A stretch of 64,000 bases of DNA. It comes from Hydrogenophaga sp. Root209. GTDB lineage: Bacteria > Pseudomonadota > Gammaproteobacteria > Burkholderiales > Burkholderiaceae_C. Below the pieces are notes generated by a model that saw only the letters and a list, made by a program, of their open reading frames with translations, had not been told where the DNA came from and did no database searches. Each line of letters starts with the position of its first letter. Within the stretch, counting starts at the first letter, position 1. The stretch is taken from positions 219,103-283,102 of the forward strand of contig NZ_LMIE01000005.1 in NCBI RefSeq assembly GCF_001428625.1, read 5' to 3'. Below, piece by piece: positions 48,201-56,681 of the stretch. The translations under genes and the position numbers were made by a program.

Positions 48201-49481
48201 ATGCCCACCACCCCCCTGCACCACACTGCCACCGACTGGGGCATCGTCGCGGTGTTCGCCGTCGTCTACCTCGGCATGTTCCTCGGCGGCCTGCCGCGCC
48301 TGAAGCTGGACCGCTCGGGCGTGGCCCTGCTCGGCGCGATCGCAGTCATCGGCCTGAGCGGACTGCCGGTGGAAGATGCCGCGCGCGCCATCGACCTGCC
48401 CACCATCGTGTTGCTGTTCGCCTTCATGGTGGTGTCGGCGCAGATGCGGCTGGGCGGCTTCTACGGCGCTGTGACGCGCCGCGTGGGCGCCATGCCGCTG
48501 TCGCGCAATGGCCTGCTGGCCGCGCTGATCGTGGTCTCGGGCGCGCTCTCCGCGGTGTTCTCCAACGACATCGTCTGCCTGGCCATGACGCCGGTGGTCG
48601 CTCGGCTGTGCCTGCAGCGTGGCCTCAACCCGCTGCCGTTCCTCATCGGCCTGGCGTGTGCGGCCAACATCGGCTCGGCCGCCACGCTGATCGGCAACCC
48701 GCAGAACATGCTGATCGGCTCGGTGCTGCAACTGCCCTTCGGGGGCTATGTGCGGCAGGCGCTGCCGCCGGTGTTGATCGGGCTGGTGTTGTTGTGGATG
48801 TGGCTGGCTTACGGGCCGGGTGCGAAGGCGGGGAGCCCCCACCCCAGCCCTCTCCCGCGAGCGGAAGAGGGCGCGAACAGCCCGGGCGTTGAAGAGCCCG
48901 TGTTTGATGCGTGGCAGACCACCAAGGGGCTGTTGGTGGCCGGTGCCCTGTTGTTGATCTTTCTCTTCACCGACTGGCCGCGCGATGTCGCCGCGCTGGT
49001 GGGGGCGGGCGTTCTGCTGCTGAGCCGGCGACTGCATTCCTCGCACGTCATGGGCCTGGTGGACTGGCCCTTGCTCATCCTCTTCATGGGCCTGTTCGTG
49101 GTGAACCACGCGTTCGAGACCACGGGCCTGGCCGCGCAGGCCGTGGCCTGGCTGGGTACGCAGGGCGTGCACCTCACCGACCCGGGGCCGTTGCTGGTGG
49201 CCGGCGCGGTGCTGTCCAACCTGGTGTCCAACGTGCCGGCCGTCATGCTGCTGCTGCCGCACCTGGGCGGCAGCGGTGAACAGGCCGGCGTGATGCTCGC
49301 GCTGGTGACCACCTTCGCGGGCAACCTGCTGCTGGTGGGCTCGATCGCCAACCTGATCGTGGCCGACCTCGCGCGCCAGCAAGGCACCGTGATCGACTGG
49401 AAGCGCCACGCGATCACCGGCATTCCGGTGACGCTGCTCACACTGGCCGTCGTCTGGGGCTGGATGCGCTTCGTGGGCTAG
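48201..49481 (+). CDS. SLC13/ArsB-type anion transporter carrying an in-frame repeat insertion
   Basis: A 426-residue inner-membrane transporter with about ten helices. Signature regions are SAVFSNDIVCLAMTPVVA, the helix-breaking AANIGSAATLIGNPQNML and the second-half LSNLVSNVPAVMLLLP. These are typical of the ion transporter superfamily, which moves arsenite, citrate or other anions. Between the two halves, at about residues 212-232, the protein reads GSPHPSPLPRAEEGANSPG. This is encoded by a palindromic CCCTCTCCCGC...GGAAGAGGG element (48848-48871) that looks inserted in frame. The central loop tolerates it, so the gene is probably still functional. Confidence 0.82.
   Translation: MPTTPLHHTATDWGIVAVFAVVYLGMFLGGLPRLKLDRSGVALLGAIAVIGLSGLPVEDAARAIDLPTIVLLFAFMVVSAQMRLGGFYGAVTRRVGAMPLSRNGLLAALIVVSGALSAVFSNDIVCLAMTPVVARLCLQRGLNPLPFLIGLACAANIGSAATLIGNPQNMLIGSVLQLPFGGYVRQALPPVLIGLVLLWMWLAYGPGAKAGSPHPSPLPRAEEGANSPGVEEPVFDAWQTTKGLLVAGALLLIFLFTDWPRDVAALVGAGVLLLSRRLHSSHVMGLVDWPLLILFMGLFVVNHAFETTGLAAQAVAWLGTQGVHLTDPGPLLVAGAVLSNLVSNVPAVMLLLPHLGGSGEQAGVMLALVTTFAGNLLLVGSIANLIVADLARQQGTVIDWKRHAITGIPVTLLTLAVVWGWMRFVG
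48836..48880. repeat. Intragenic palindromic repeat (CCCTCTCCCGC / GCGGAAGAGGG type)
   Basis: CACCCCAGCCCTCTCCCGCG followed by AGCGGAAGAGGGCGCG is an imperfect hairpin. It resembles a repeat widespread in proteobacterial intergenic regions, here translated as PHPSPLPRAEEGA. It lies inside the anion transporter gene and preserves the reading frame. Confidence 0.6.
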
Positions 49482-49562
49482 CGCGCGGCATCATCAAGCG
49501 CCAGCCTGTGCAAGCGCTCCCCGGAGCAAGGGAGCAAGGTCAATTTCAATGAAGGATGCGTC

Positions 49563-50471
49563 ATGCAAATCAAGTGGCTCGAAGATTTGATTGCCCTGGC
49601 CGAGACAAGAAGTTTCGTCCGTGCCGCGGCGCAACGGCACGTGACCCATCCTGCATTCGGACGGCGCATCAAAGGCCTGGAACAATGGGCTGGCGTTGCA
49701 CTGGTGCTGAGAGACGGCGGGCCGGTGGTGCTGACCGCGGCGGGCGAGACCTTGCTTCAGCACGCTCGGCAGACGGTGTACTCGCTGTCGTCCGCCCGGG
49801 ATGAGTTGCGGGACAACGCGCTGCCTGATCAGCTCGTGTTCACGCTCGCCACAGGGCGCACCCTGGCCAGAACCCTGGCCGCAGACTGGTTGTGGCGCGT
49901 CAGGGCTCAGACCGTCAACGCGCTTGTCCATGTACGCACCGGGTCGATGGCCGAGACGCTGCATCGTTTCGAGCGCGGGGATGCGGATTTCATGCTGACC
50001 TACCACCACCCGGCCATCGCCATTCGCTTGAGGCCATCCCAGTATCTCCAACACACCGTTGCGCATGACCGGCTCGTGCCCATGTCACGCGCCAACGCGG
50101 ATGGCAAGACCTTGTTCGGCTTCTCGTCCACCAAGCCCGTGCCCTACCTCGCGTACGCGAACACGCTGGCTCTCGGGCAGTTGGTGTCCGATCACCTTGC
50201 GAACCATGCGCAGGCGCCACGTTTGAAACCATGCCTGGAGTGCGATTCCGCCGACGCACTGCTGGAGTACGTGCTCAAGGGTCTCGGAGTCGCCATGGCT
50301 TCCATGGTCCCTGGCGGCAGGCGCCTGCAAGGCGGGGAAGATCGCTCCCCTGGCTGGAAAGACCCTGGAAATCGCTTTCGAGGTTCGCATGGTGCGGGCC
50401 AAGCGGCGCCTGTCGCCTTTGGCGGAGACGCTCTGGGAGGCCGTCGGCCCGACTTGAGCCACCCTGCTTGA
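49563..50471 (+). CDS. LysR-family transcriptional regulator, frameshifted near the 3' end
   Basis: As it stands, 302 residues. The first 243 or so are a normal LysR protein: an HTH at residues 1-60 (IKWLEDLIALAETRSFVRAAAQRHVTHPAFGRRI) of the HypT/YjiE-like type, then an effector domain to KGLGVA. From about 50292 the frame reads low-quality sequence (MASMVPGGRRLQ). Dropping one base there restores AWLPWSLAAGACKAGKIAPL and a typical LysR C-terminus ending at TGA 50455-50457. This is a +1 indel, either a real mutation or a sequencing error. The next two genes on the same strand are the likely regulon. Confidence 0.8.
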   Translation: MQIKWLEDLIALAETRSFVRAAAQRHVTHPAFGRRIKGLEQWAGVALVLRDGGPVVLTAAGETLLQHARQTVYSLSSARDELRDNALPDQLVFTLATGRTLARTLAADWLWRVRAQTVNALVHVRTGSMAETLHRFERGDADFMLTYHHPAIAIRLRPSQYLQHTVAHDRLVPMSRANADGKTLFGFSSTKPVPYLAYANTLALGQLVSDHLANHAQAPRLKPCLECDSADALLEYVLKGLGVAMASMVPGGRRLQGGEDRSPGWKDPGNRFRGSHGAGQAAPVAFGGDALGGRRPDLSHPA

Positions 50472-50554
50472 GAAAGCACGAATCGGTGCTGCTTCAGCAC
50501 ATCGGGAGATTGTCCAAGGACCAAGAATCGCACGTACAGAAAAAGGAGACAGCC

Positions 50555-51535
50555 ATGCGATGCAAATTTGGAATCTGGGCGCCGGTGATGACGGCATTTC
50601 TCGCTTCGGGACATCTCCCGGTGGCACACGGTCAGAGCGGCAGCTACCCCGACCGTCCGATCACGGTCGTGGTGGGCTATCCGCCCGGCGGAAGCACGGA
50701 TCTGACCGCACGCGCTGTCGCTGACCAACTGTCAAAAAAGATGGGTGTTCCCGTGGTTGTGGAAAACCTGGGCGGTGCGGGAGGGGCCATCGGCGCGCAA
50801 AAGGTGTCGCGTGCGGCGCCGGACGGTTACACGGTCCTGCTCGGGGCCAACAACGAGATCGCGATCAACAGACTCATTTCTTCCGCCGTCAAGTACAGCT
50901 ACAAGGATTTCACGCCCGTAGGGCTCGTTGCATCGCAGCCGATGGTGCTGGTTGCCTCGATCGGCAGCGGCATCAAGACGGTGGATCAGTTCGTCAAGAC
51001 CGTGAAGGCCAAGCCCGGCCAATACAGCTACGGGAGCTCCGGTGTGGGTACCGCGCTGCACCTCTCGGTGGAAATGGCCAAACAACAGGCAGGCTTGTTC
51101 CTGACGCACATTCCCTACCGCGGTGTTGGACCGCTGACGACGGATCTGTATGGCGGCACGGTCGATTTCGGCGTGTATGTGCTGTCCAGTGGGCTTCCTC
51201 ACATTCGCAGCGGCAAGGTGACGGCACTGGGCATCACCGAGAAAACCCGTTCTGCGGTGGCGCCAGAGATCGCGCCGCTGGCTGATCACCCGTTGCTCAA
51301 GGACATGGACATCGGCGTCTGGTTTGCGCTCATGGCGCCACCCAACTTGCCAGAGGCCGTGGCGGCGAAGCTTCGCAAGGCGCTCGCGGATTCTCTGCAA
51401 GCACCGGAGCTCCGCAAGAAATTGGAGGATAGCGGCTCCATCGTGGCTGCACCGAGCGCCGACATGGGCCGATTCCTCGCCGATGAAACGGCGAAGTACC
51501 AAAAGATTGTCAATTTCGCGAAGATCAAAGAGTGA
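50555..51535 (+). CDS. Tripartite tricarboxylate transporter substrate-binding protein (TctC/Bug family)
   Basis: A 326-residue periplasmic binding protein with a signal peptide ending near AHGQ (residue 26 or so). The Bug family signatures are YPDRPITVVVGYPPGGSTDLTAR at the start of the mature protein (in parts), AAPDGYTVLLG and the later PYRGVGPLTTDLYGG loop. AAAGGAGA lies just before ATG 50555, so the longer upstream frame is rejected. No TctA/TctB membrane genes are adjacent, common for Bug proteins. Linkage to the aspartoacylase-like gene (4-bp overlap) suggests an acylated or dicarboxylate amino-acid ligand, by inference. Confidence 0.88.
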   Translation: MRCKFGIWAPVMTAFLASGHLPVAHGQSGSYPDRPITVVVGYPPGGSTDLTARAVADQLSKKMGVPVVVENLGGAGGAIGAQKVSRAAPDGYTVLLGANNEIAINRLISSAVKYSYKDFTPVGLVASQPMVLVASIGSGIKTVDQFVKTVKAKPGQYSYGSSGVGTALHLSVEMAKQQAGLFLTHIPYRGVGPLTTDLYGGTVDFGVYVLSSGLPHIRSGKVTALGITEKTRSAVAPEIAPLADHPLLKDMDIGVWFALMAPPNLPEAVAAKLRKALADSLQAPELRKKLEDSGSIVAAPSADMGRFLADETAKYQKIVNFAKIKE

Positions 51536-52503
51536 GCCACACCGTCTTTTCATTGACCAAGCCCGAGCTCGGCCCATGGCGAACAGGTAACACCGGCACC
51601 GAAGGCGTGTGGTGTTTCGACTCGGGCATCGATGGTCCGCACGTCATGGTGAGCGGGCTGGTGCACGGCAACGAACTGTGTGGTGCGTGGGCATTGAAGG
51701 AGTTGCTGGAGGCTGGTGTGAGGCCGGAACACGGCGTGTTGACATTGGCGTTCTGCAACCTGGAGGCCTTCGACCGGTTCGACGCGAACGATCACGACGC
51801 TTCCAGGTTCGTGGACGAAGACATGAACAGGCAATGGATGCCCGATCGCATCGAACTGGGCAACACACGCGAGCGTCGACGCGTTGCGGCGTTGAAGCCC
51901 TTTGTAGAGCGCGCGGATTGGCTGCTGGACCTGCACTCCATGCATGAGCCCGGCTTGCCGTTGTCCCTGGCCGGGATGCACGAACGCAATCTGAAATTGG
52001 CCAGACAAATGCGCTCACCGGAATACGTGGTGGTGGATGCTGGCCACGAAGATGGCGTTCGAATGCGCGACTTCGGACGCTTTGGCCTGGCGGATTTCCA
52101 TCAACCGCGCGCGCACTCGCTGCTTGTCGAATGCGGGTTTCACGGTGATTGGGTCAGCCTCGAGGTGGCGCGTGATCAGTGCTTCCGTTTCCTCGTTCAG
52201 GCAGGCTCGCTCTCCGAGCCATCGGCGCATCGATGGATGCCGGGCTGGAAGCAATCAGATGCCCCCCAGCAGTGGGCGTTGCATGTGACAAGTCCCGTTG
52301 TTGCAAGAAGCGAGCACTTCTCTTTTGCACAGCTCTTTGAAGGACTGGAGCTTGTCCCTCTGGCGGGTACTGTCATCGGCTTCAACGACGGAGAGCCGGT
52401 GACGACGCCCTACGACAACTGCGTTCTTGTCATGCCCTCGACGCGCCAGGCCAGGTCTGGCGTGACGGTGGTTCGGTTTGCACGCCGCGAAAAGCTCGAT
52501 TGA
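51532..52503 (+). CDS. Succinylglutamate desuccinylase/aspartoacylase-family zinc hydrolase
   Basis: A 323-residue M14-fold amidohydrolase. The zinc ligands are recognisable as H45 and E48 in GLVHGNE and H135 in [17 protein letters not shown] supplies the likely catalytic Glu. The family deacylates N-acyl amino acids (N-acetylaspartate, succinylglutamate) or related amides, and the substrate is undetermined. The start is GTG 51532, overlapping the TctC stop (GTGA), so uptake and hydrolysis are translationally coupled. It is convergent with the amino-acid ABC ATPase gene. Confidence 0.85.
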   Translation: MSHTVFSLTKPELGPWRTGNTGTEGVWCFDSGIDGPHVMVSGLVHGNELCGAWALKELLEAGVRPEHGVLTLAFCNLEAFDRFDANDHDASRFVDEDMNRQWMPDRIELGNTRERRRVAALKPFVERADWLLDLHSMHEPGLPLSLAGMHERNLKLARQMRSPEYVVVDAGHEDGVRMRDFGRFGLADFHQPRAHSLLVECGFHGDWVSLEVARDQCFRFLVQAGSLSEPSAHRWMPGWKQSDAPQQWALHVTSPVVARSEHFSFAQLFEGLELVPLAGTVIGFNDGEPVTTPYDNCVLVMPSTRQARSGVTVVRFARREKLD

Positions 52504-52556
52504 GTGACGGGGTTGTTCTCTCGATGGTGTTCGAGAAAGCCTGAAACGGGACGCTT

Positions 52557-53312
<756 letters not shown>

Positions 53313-53382
53313 GGCGTGGTCTCCACGAGCGGAATGGTCGAGGCCAGGGAAGCCGCGGAACTGGCTCTGCCAGGCCGCTGGT

Positions 53383-53430
53383 TTCGTCCCCCCATCGGGG
53401 GGAAGGCGCGCAGCGACGCAGGGGGGCATT
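53383..53430. repeat. Dispersed GC-rich intergenic repeat (short variant)
   Basis: CCCCCCATCGGGGGG hairpin, then AAGGCGCGCAGCGACGCAGG. It lies between the ATPase and the permease gene at 53436, one of three such elements in this operon. Confidence 0.6.
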
Positions 53431-53435
53431 GCGAA

Positions 53436-54086
53436 TCAGCGGCTTGCATTGAGTTTCCTCTCCAGAGTGCGCGCATACAGGCTCACGGGGAAGCACAGCG
53501 CGAAGTACATCAGGGCCACACAGCTGTAGACCAGGAAGGGCGCGAAGGTGGCGTTGGTGATCATGGTGCCGGCCTTGGTGAGTTCGACGAAGCCGATCAC
53601 CGATGCCAGCGCCGTGCCCTTGACCACCTGCACCAGAAAGCCCACGGTCGGCGCAATCGCGATGCGCGTGGCCTGCGGCAGCACCACGTAGCGCAGCTGT
53701 TCGCCGAAGTTCAGCGCGAGGCTTTGCGCCGCTTCCCACTGGCCCTTGGGCACGGCCGCCACGCAGCCGCGCCAGATCTCGACCAGGAAAGCGCTGGTGT
53801 AGAGCGTGAGCGCGACCGAGGCCGCGGTCCAGGCCGAGGTCTCGTAGCCGAACAGCGCCAGACCGAAGTAGGCCAGGAACAGTTGCATGAGCAAGGGCGT
53901 TCCCTGGAAGAGCTGTACGTAGCCGCTCACGAAGGTCTCGGCACCGGGCCATTTGGCGGTACGCGCCACCAGCAGCGCCAGACTGACAAGGCCGCCGCCG
54001 ATGAAGGCGATCAGCGAGAGCGCCACCGTCCAGCGCGCGGCCAGCAGCAGGTTGCGCACGATGTCCCACAAGGAAAAATCAACCAT
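53436..54086 (-). CDS. Amino-acid ABC transporter permease
   Basis: A 216-residue HisMQ-type permease with about five membrane segments. The conserved FQGTPLLMQLFLAYFG segment follows the second helix, and VEIWRGCVAAVPKGQWEAAQSLAL is the EAA-region docking loop in parts. It pairs with the permease at 54162. It is separated from its operon neighbours by dispersed repeats on both sides. Confidence 0.92.
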   Translation of the reverse strand: MVDFSLWDIVRNLLLAARWTVALSLIAFIGGGLVSLALLVARTAKWPGAETFVSGYVQLFQGTPLLMQLFLAYFGLALFGYETSAWTAASVALTLYTSAFLVEIWRGCVAAVPKGQWEAAQSLALNFGEQLRYVVLPQATRIAIAPTVGFLVQVVKGTALASVIGFVELTKAGTMITNATFAPFLVYSCVALMYFALCFPVSLYARTLERKLNASR

Positions 54087-54158
54087 GGCAATGCCCGCCC
54101 GGCCGCCCGAAGGGCATTGCGCGCCCCTTGGGGGCAGCGAACGAAGTGAGCGTGGGGT
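54087..54158. repeat. Dispersed GC-rich intergenic repeat (variant)
   Basis: On the minus strand it reads CGACCCCACGCTCACTTCGT, then CGCTGCCCCCAAGGGGCGCG and a CCCTTCGGG hairpin. It lies between the two permease genes. Confidence 0.6.
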
Positions 54159-54161
54159 CGT

Positions 54162-54830
54162 TCATCTTTTGCCTCCGAACAGGTAGCGCGGGCCGACCCA
54201 GTTGAGCAAGCCGCGCACGCCGATCGACAGCAGCAGGTAGATGCCGGTGGCGATGATGAAGGCCTCGAAGGCGCGGAAGTTGCGGCTCTGGATCAGGTTG
54301 GCGGCGTAGCTGAGTTCCTGCGTGGAAATCTGGCCGCACACCGCCGAGCCGAGCATCACGATGATGATCTGGCTGGTGAGCGCGGGCCAGACCTTCTTCA
54401 ATGCGGGCGGCAGCACCACGTGCAGGAAGGTCTGCACGCGCGAGAGCGCCAGGCTGGCCGCGGCCTCGAACTGGCCCTTGGGCGTGGCTTCGATGCCGGC
54501 GCGGATGATCTCGGCCGCGTAGGCACCGAGGTTGATCACCATGGCGATGACCGAGGCGGTCTCGGGCGAGAGCTTCACGCCCGCGGCCGGCAGGCCGAAG
54601 AACACGAAGAACAGCTGCACGATGAAGGGCGTGTTGCGGATCAGCTCCACGTAGGTCGCGGCGATCCAGCGCAGCGCCACCGGGCCGTTACTGCGCGCCC
54701 AGGCGCAGGCCGTGCCGACCAGCAGGCCGATCACCGCCGAGATGGCGGTCAGGCCCAGCGTCCAGAGCACGCCCTTGGCCAGCAGCGGCCATTGCGCGAG
54801 CACGGCCGGGAAGTCGAGTTCGATGCCCAT
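54162..54830 (-). CDS. Amino-acid ABC transporter permease
   Basis: A 222-residue HisMQ-type permease. VELIRNTPFIVQLFFVFFGLP is the diagnostic segment (in parts), and EIIRAGIEATPKGQFEAAASL is the EAA loop. It has about five membrane segments. With the 53436 permease it forms the heterodimeric channel for a polar amino acid. Upstream on the same strand is the binding-protein gene, after a repeat-filled spacer of 122 bp. Confidence 0.92.
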   Translation of the reverse strand: MGIELDFPAVLAQWPLLAKGVLWTLGLTAISAVIGLLVGTACAWARSNGPVALRWIAATYVELIRNTPFIVQLFFVFFGLPAAGVKLSPETASVIAMVINLGAYAAEIIRAGIEATPKGQFEAAASLALSRVQTFLHVVLPPALKKVWPALTSQIIIVMLGSAVCGQISTQELSYAANLIQSRNFRAFEAFIIATGIYLLLSIGVRGLLNWVGPRYLFGGKR

Positions 54831-54867
54831 GGTGATTCCGTTTCAGGCCAGGATGGACGAGAGCAGG

Positions 54868-54952
54868 GTTTGTGCCGCCGGGCCGCTCCCAAGGCGCAAA
54901 CAGCCCCCTCGGGGGCCAGTGACCCGCGCAGCGGCGGAGCGTGGGGGCTCCA
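54868..54952. repeat. Dispersed GC-rich intergenic repeat (canonical copy, inverted)
   Basis: Its reverse complement begins GAGCCCCCACGCTCCGCCGC, then TGCGCGGGTCACTGGCCCCC. A GCCCCC-GAG-GGGGC hairpin and GCGCCTTGGGAGCGGCCCGG follow. It is a clear homologue of the copies at 43300 and 45966 and lies just downstream of the binding-protein gene. Confidence 0.8.
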
Positions 54953-55747
54953 TCATTCAGGCAGGTTGCCTGCGGGGCGACCCAGCCACTTTTTTGCCAT
55001 GGTGTCGAGGTCGCCGGCCTTCTTGCCCGCGGCCAGAATCTCGTTGACCTTCAGGCGCAGCGCGTCTTCGCCTTTGGCCACACCGATGAAGTTGGGGCTG
55101 TCTTTCAGCAGCAGCTTGTATTCGGCACCCAGCGCCGGGTTGCGCTTGATCATGTTGTCGGCCACCGAGACGCCGGTGGCCACGAACTGGGTCTGGCCCG
55201 AGACGAAGGCCGACACGGTGGCGTTGTTGTCTTCGAAGCGCTTGATGTCGGTGTTGGCCGGCGCGACCTTGGTGAGTTCCTGGTCTTCGATGGCGCCGCG
55301 CGTGACGGCCACCGACTTGCCGCCCAGGGCGTTGAAGTCAGCCAGCGCCGCGCTCTTGGGGCCGTACACCGCCTGGAAGAACGGCGAGTAAGCGGCGGTG
55401 AAGTCGATCACTTTCTCGCGCTCGGGGTTCTTGCCCAGCGTGGAGATCACCAGGTCGGCTTTTTTGGTTTGCAGGTAGGCGATGCGGTTGGCGCTGGTCA
55501 CTGGCAACAGTTCAACCTTCACACCCAGCTTGGCACCGATGTAGTTGGCGGTGTCGATGTCCAGGCCCTGGGGCTTGAGGTCAATGCCGACGAAGCCGTA
55601 GGGTGGGAAGTCGGTCGGGATGGCGATCTTGATCAGCTTGTTCTTCATCACGCCGTCGAGGGCGGATTGCGCATGGGCGTGGCCCACGCACAGGGCGGTC
55701 GCGAGGGCGATGGTGGATGCGAGGAAGGCGCGTTTGGTGGGGGTCAT
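54953..55747 (-). CDS. Amino-acid ABC transporter substrate-binding protein
   Basis: A 264-residue periplasmic family 3 solute-binding protein. The signal peptide is cleaved after about residue 26 (GHAHAQ). The mature protein starts IKIAIPTDFPPYGFVG, with the family's GLDIDTANYIG and DLVISTLGKNPEREKVIDFT signatures. ATG 55747 is used. It overlaps the stop of the GntR regulator by 4 bp, so regulator and transporter are one transcript. The ligand is probably a polar amino acid and is not determined. Confidence 0.92.
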   Translation of the reverse strand: MTPTKRAFLASTIALATALCVGHAHAQSALDGVMKNKLIKIAIPTDFPPYGFVGIDLKPQGLDIDTANYIGAKLGVKVELLPVTSANRIAYLQTKKADLVISTLGKNPEREKVIDFTAAYSPFFQAVYGPKSAALADFNALGGKSVAVTRGAIEDQELTKVAPANTDIKRFEDNNATVSAFVSGQTQFVATGVSVADNMIKRNPALGAEYKLLLKDSPNFIGVAKGEDALRLKVNEILAAGKKAGDLDTMAKKWLGRPAGNLPE

Positions 55748-56505
55748 AGCAGGGCTCCTAGGTAGGTATCGCTGGGGGTGGGTGGGGTATCGGGTCTGGA
55801 TCTGCGCTTGCGGGCCACAGCGGCGCCTTCGCTGGCTTCGCGCACCGGCGCCAATGCTTCGCGCAGATCGGCCAGCGGGTCGTTGAGCGTGCCCAGCCGC
55901 AGCGCTGCCTGCACCTGGCCGATGTGGGCCTCCATCAAGCGCTCGGCGGCGTCGGTGTCGCAGCGCTCCAGGGCCGCGACGATGTCCACATGGTCCTGGC
56001 ACGACTGCACCGCGTCGTGGTTGCTCTGGTAGAGCATGGCGATGAGGGTGGTGCGCGCGGTGAAGTCGCGCAGTGTGTCGGCCAGGAGCTGGTTGCCCAG
56101 GCATTCGGCCAGACACACGTGGAAGTCGCCCAGCAGGTAGCTGCGCTGGCCGACGTCGTCGCCCTTGAGGGCGGCCTGCTCCTGCTTGAGGTGCTGGCGC
56201 AGGCGCTTGAAGGCGTTCTTGTCCATGCCCTTTGTGCCGCGGATCAAGCCGGTTTCGATGACGCGGCGAGCTTCGAAGGCTTCACGCGCCTCATCGTGCG
56301 AGGGCTGCACCACATACCAGCCGCGGCGCGAGCTCACGGTGACGATGCCGCGCGCGGCCAGCCGCACCAGCGCCTCGCGCACCAGGGTGCGGCTGCAGTC
56401 GAACAGCATCGACAGGCTTTGTTCACCCAGGCGGGTGCCCGGCGCCAGGCGCTGGGCCAGCACGGCTTCGATGATGCGTTGGGCGATGTCGGTGGAGCTG
56501 ACCAT
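55744..56505 (-). CDS. GntR-family transcriptional regulator (FCD/FadR subfamily)
   Basis: A 253-residue regulator. The N-terminal GntR winged helix (AQRLAPGTRLGEQSLSMLFDCSRTLVREALVRLAARGIV in parts) ends near residue 65. The helical FCD ligand domain follows, with metal-site candidates in FHVCLAE and DHVDIVAAL. It is the first gene of the amino-acid ABC transporter operon and overlaps the binding-protein gene by 4 bp. A 17-bp dyad 45 bp upstream of its start is a likely autoregulatory site. Confidence 0.92.
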   Translation of the reverse strand: MVSSTDIAQRIIEAVLAQRLAPGTRLGEQSLSMLFDCSRTLVREALVRLAARGIVTVSSRRGWYVVQPSHDEAREAFEARRVIETGLIRGTKGMDKNAFKRLRQHLKQEQAALKGDDVGQRSYLLGDFHVCLAECLGNQLLADTLRDFTARTTLIAMLYQSNHDAVQSCQDHVDIVAALERCDTDAAERLMEAHIGQVQAALRLGTLNDPLADLREALAPVREASEGAAVARKRRSRPDTPPTPSDTYLGALL

Positions 56506-56549
56506 GTGGAACCTTTGGGCTCAACTCCATGCGAATTCCATGCCACGTC

Positions 56550-56566
56550 CATACAAGGCTTGTATG
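56550..56566. promoter_or_regulatory. GntR/FCD operator candidate (CATACAA-GGC-TTGTATG)
   Basis: A perfect 7-3-7 inverted repeat lies 45 bp upstream of the GntR start, in its promoter region. The TTGTAT/ATACAA arms fit the TnGTnnnACnA-like sites of FCD-type GntR regulators. It probably controls the whole regulator-transporter operon. Confidence 0.65.
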
Positions 56567-56681
56567 CAAGATTGATGCACCAGCTGCGTGCGCAAACGTG
56601 GTTGTGCAGTGGGTGCTGCACCAAAAAGCGCGGTATCTGGACACGTGGGGGGCGGTTTTGGTGCGGCCGGCGCCGCGGGTG

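Noticed and set aside
50486-50500. GTGCTG-CTT-CAGCAC hairpin between the LysR and binding-protein genes
   Set aside because: It has no T run, so it is not a terminator, and there is no further evidence of function. It may be chance or a minor mRNA structure.
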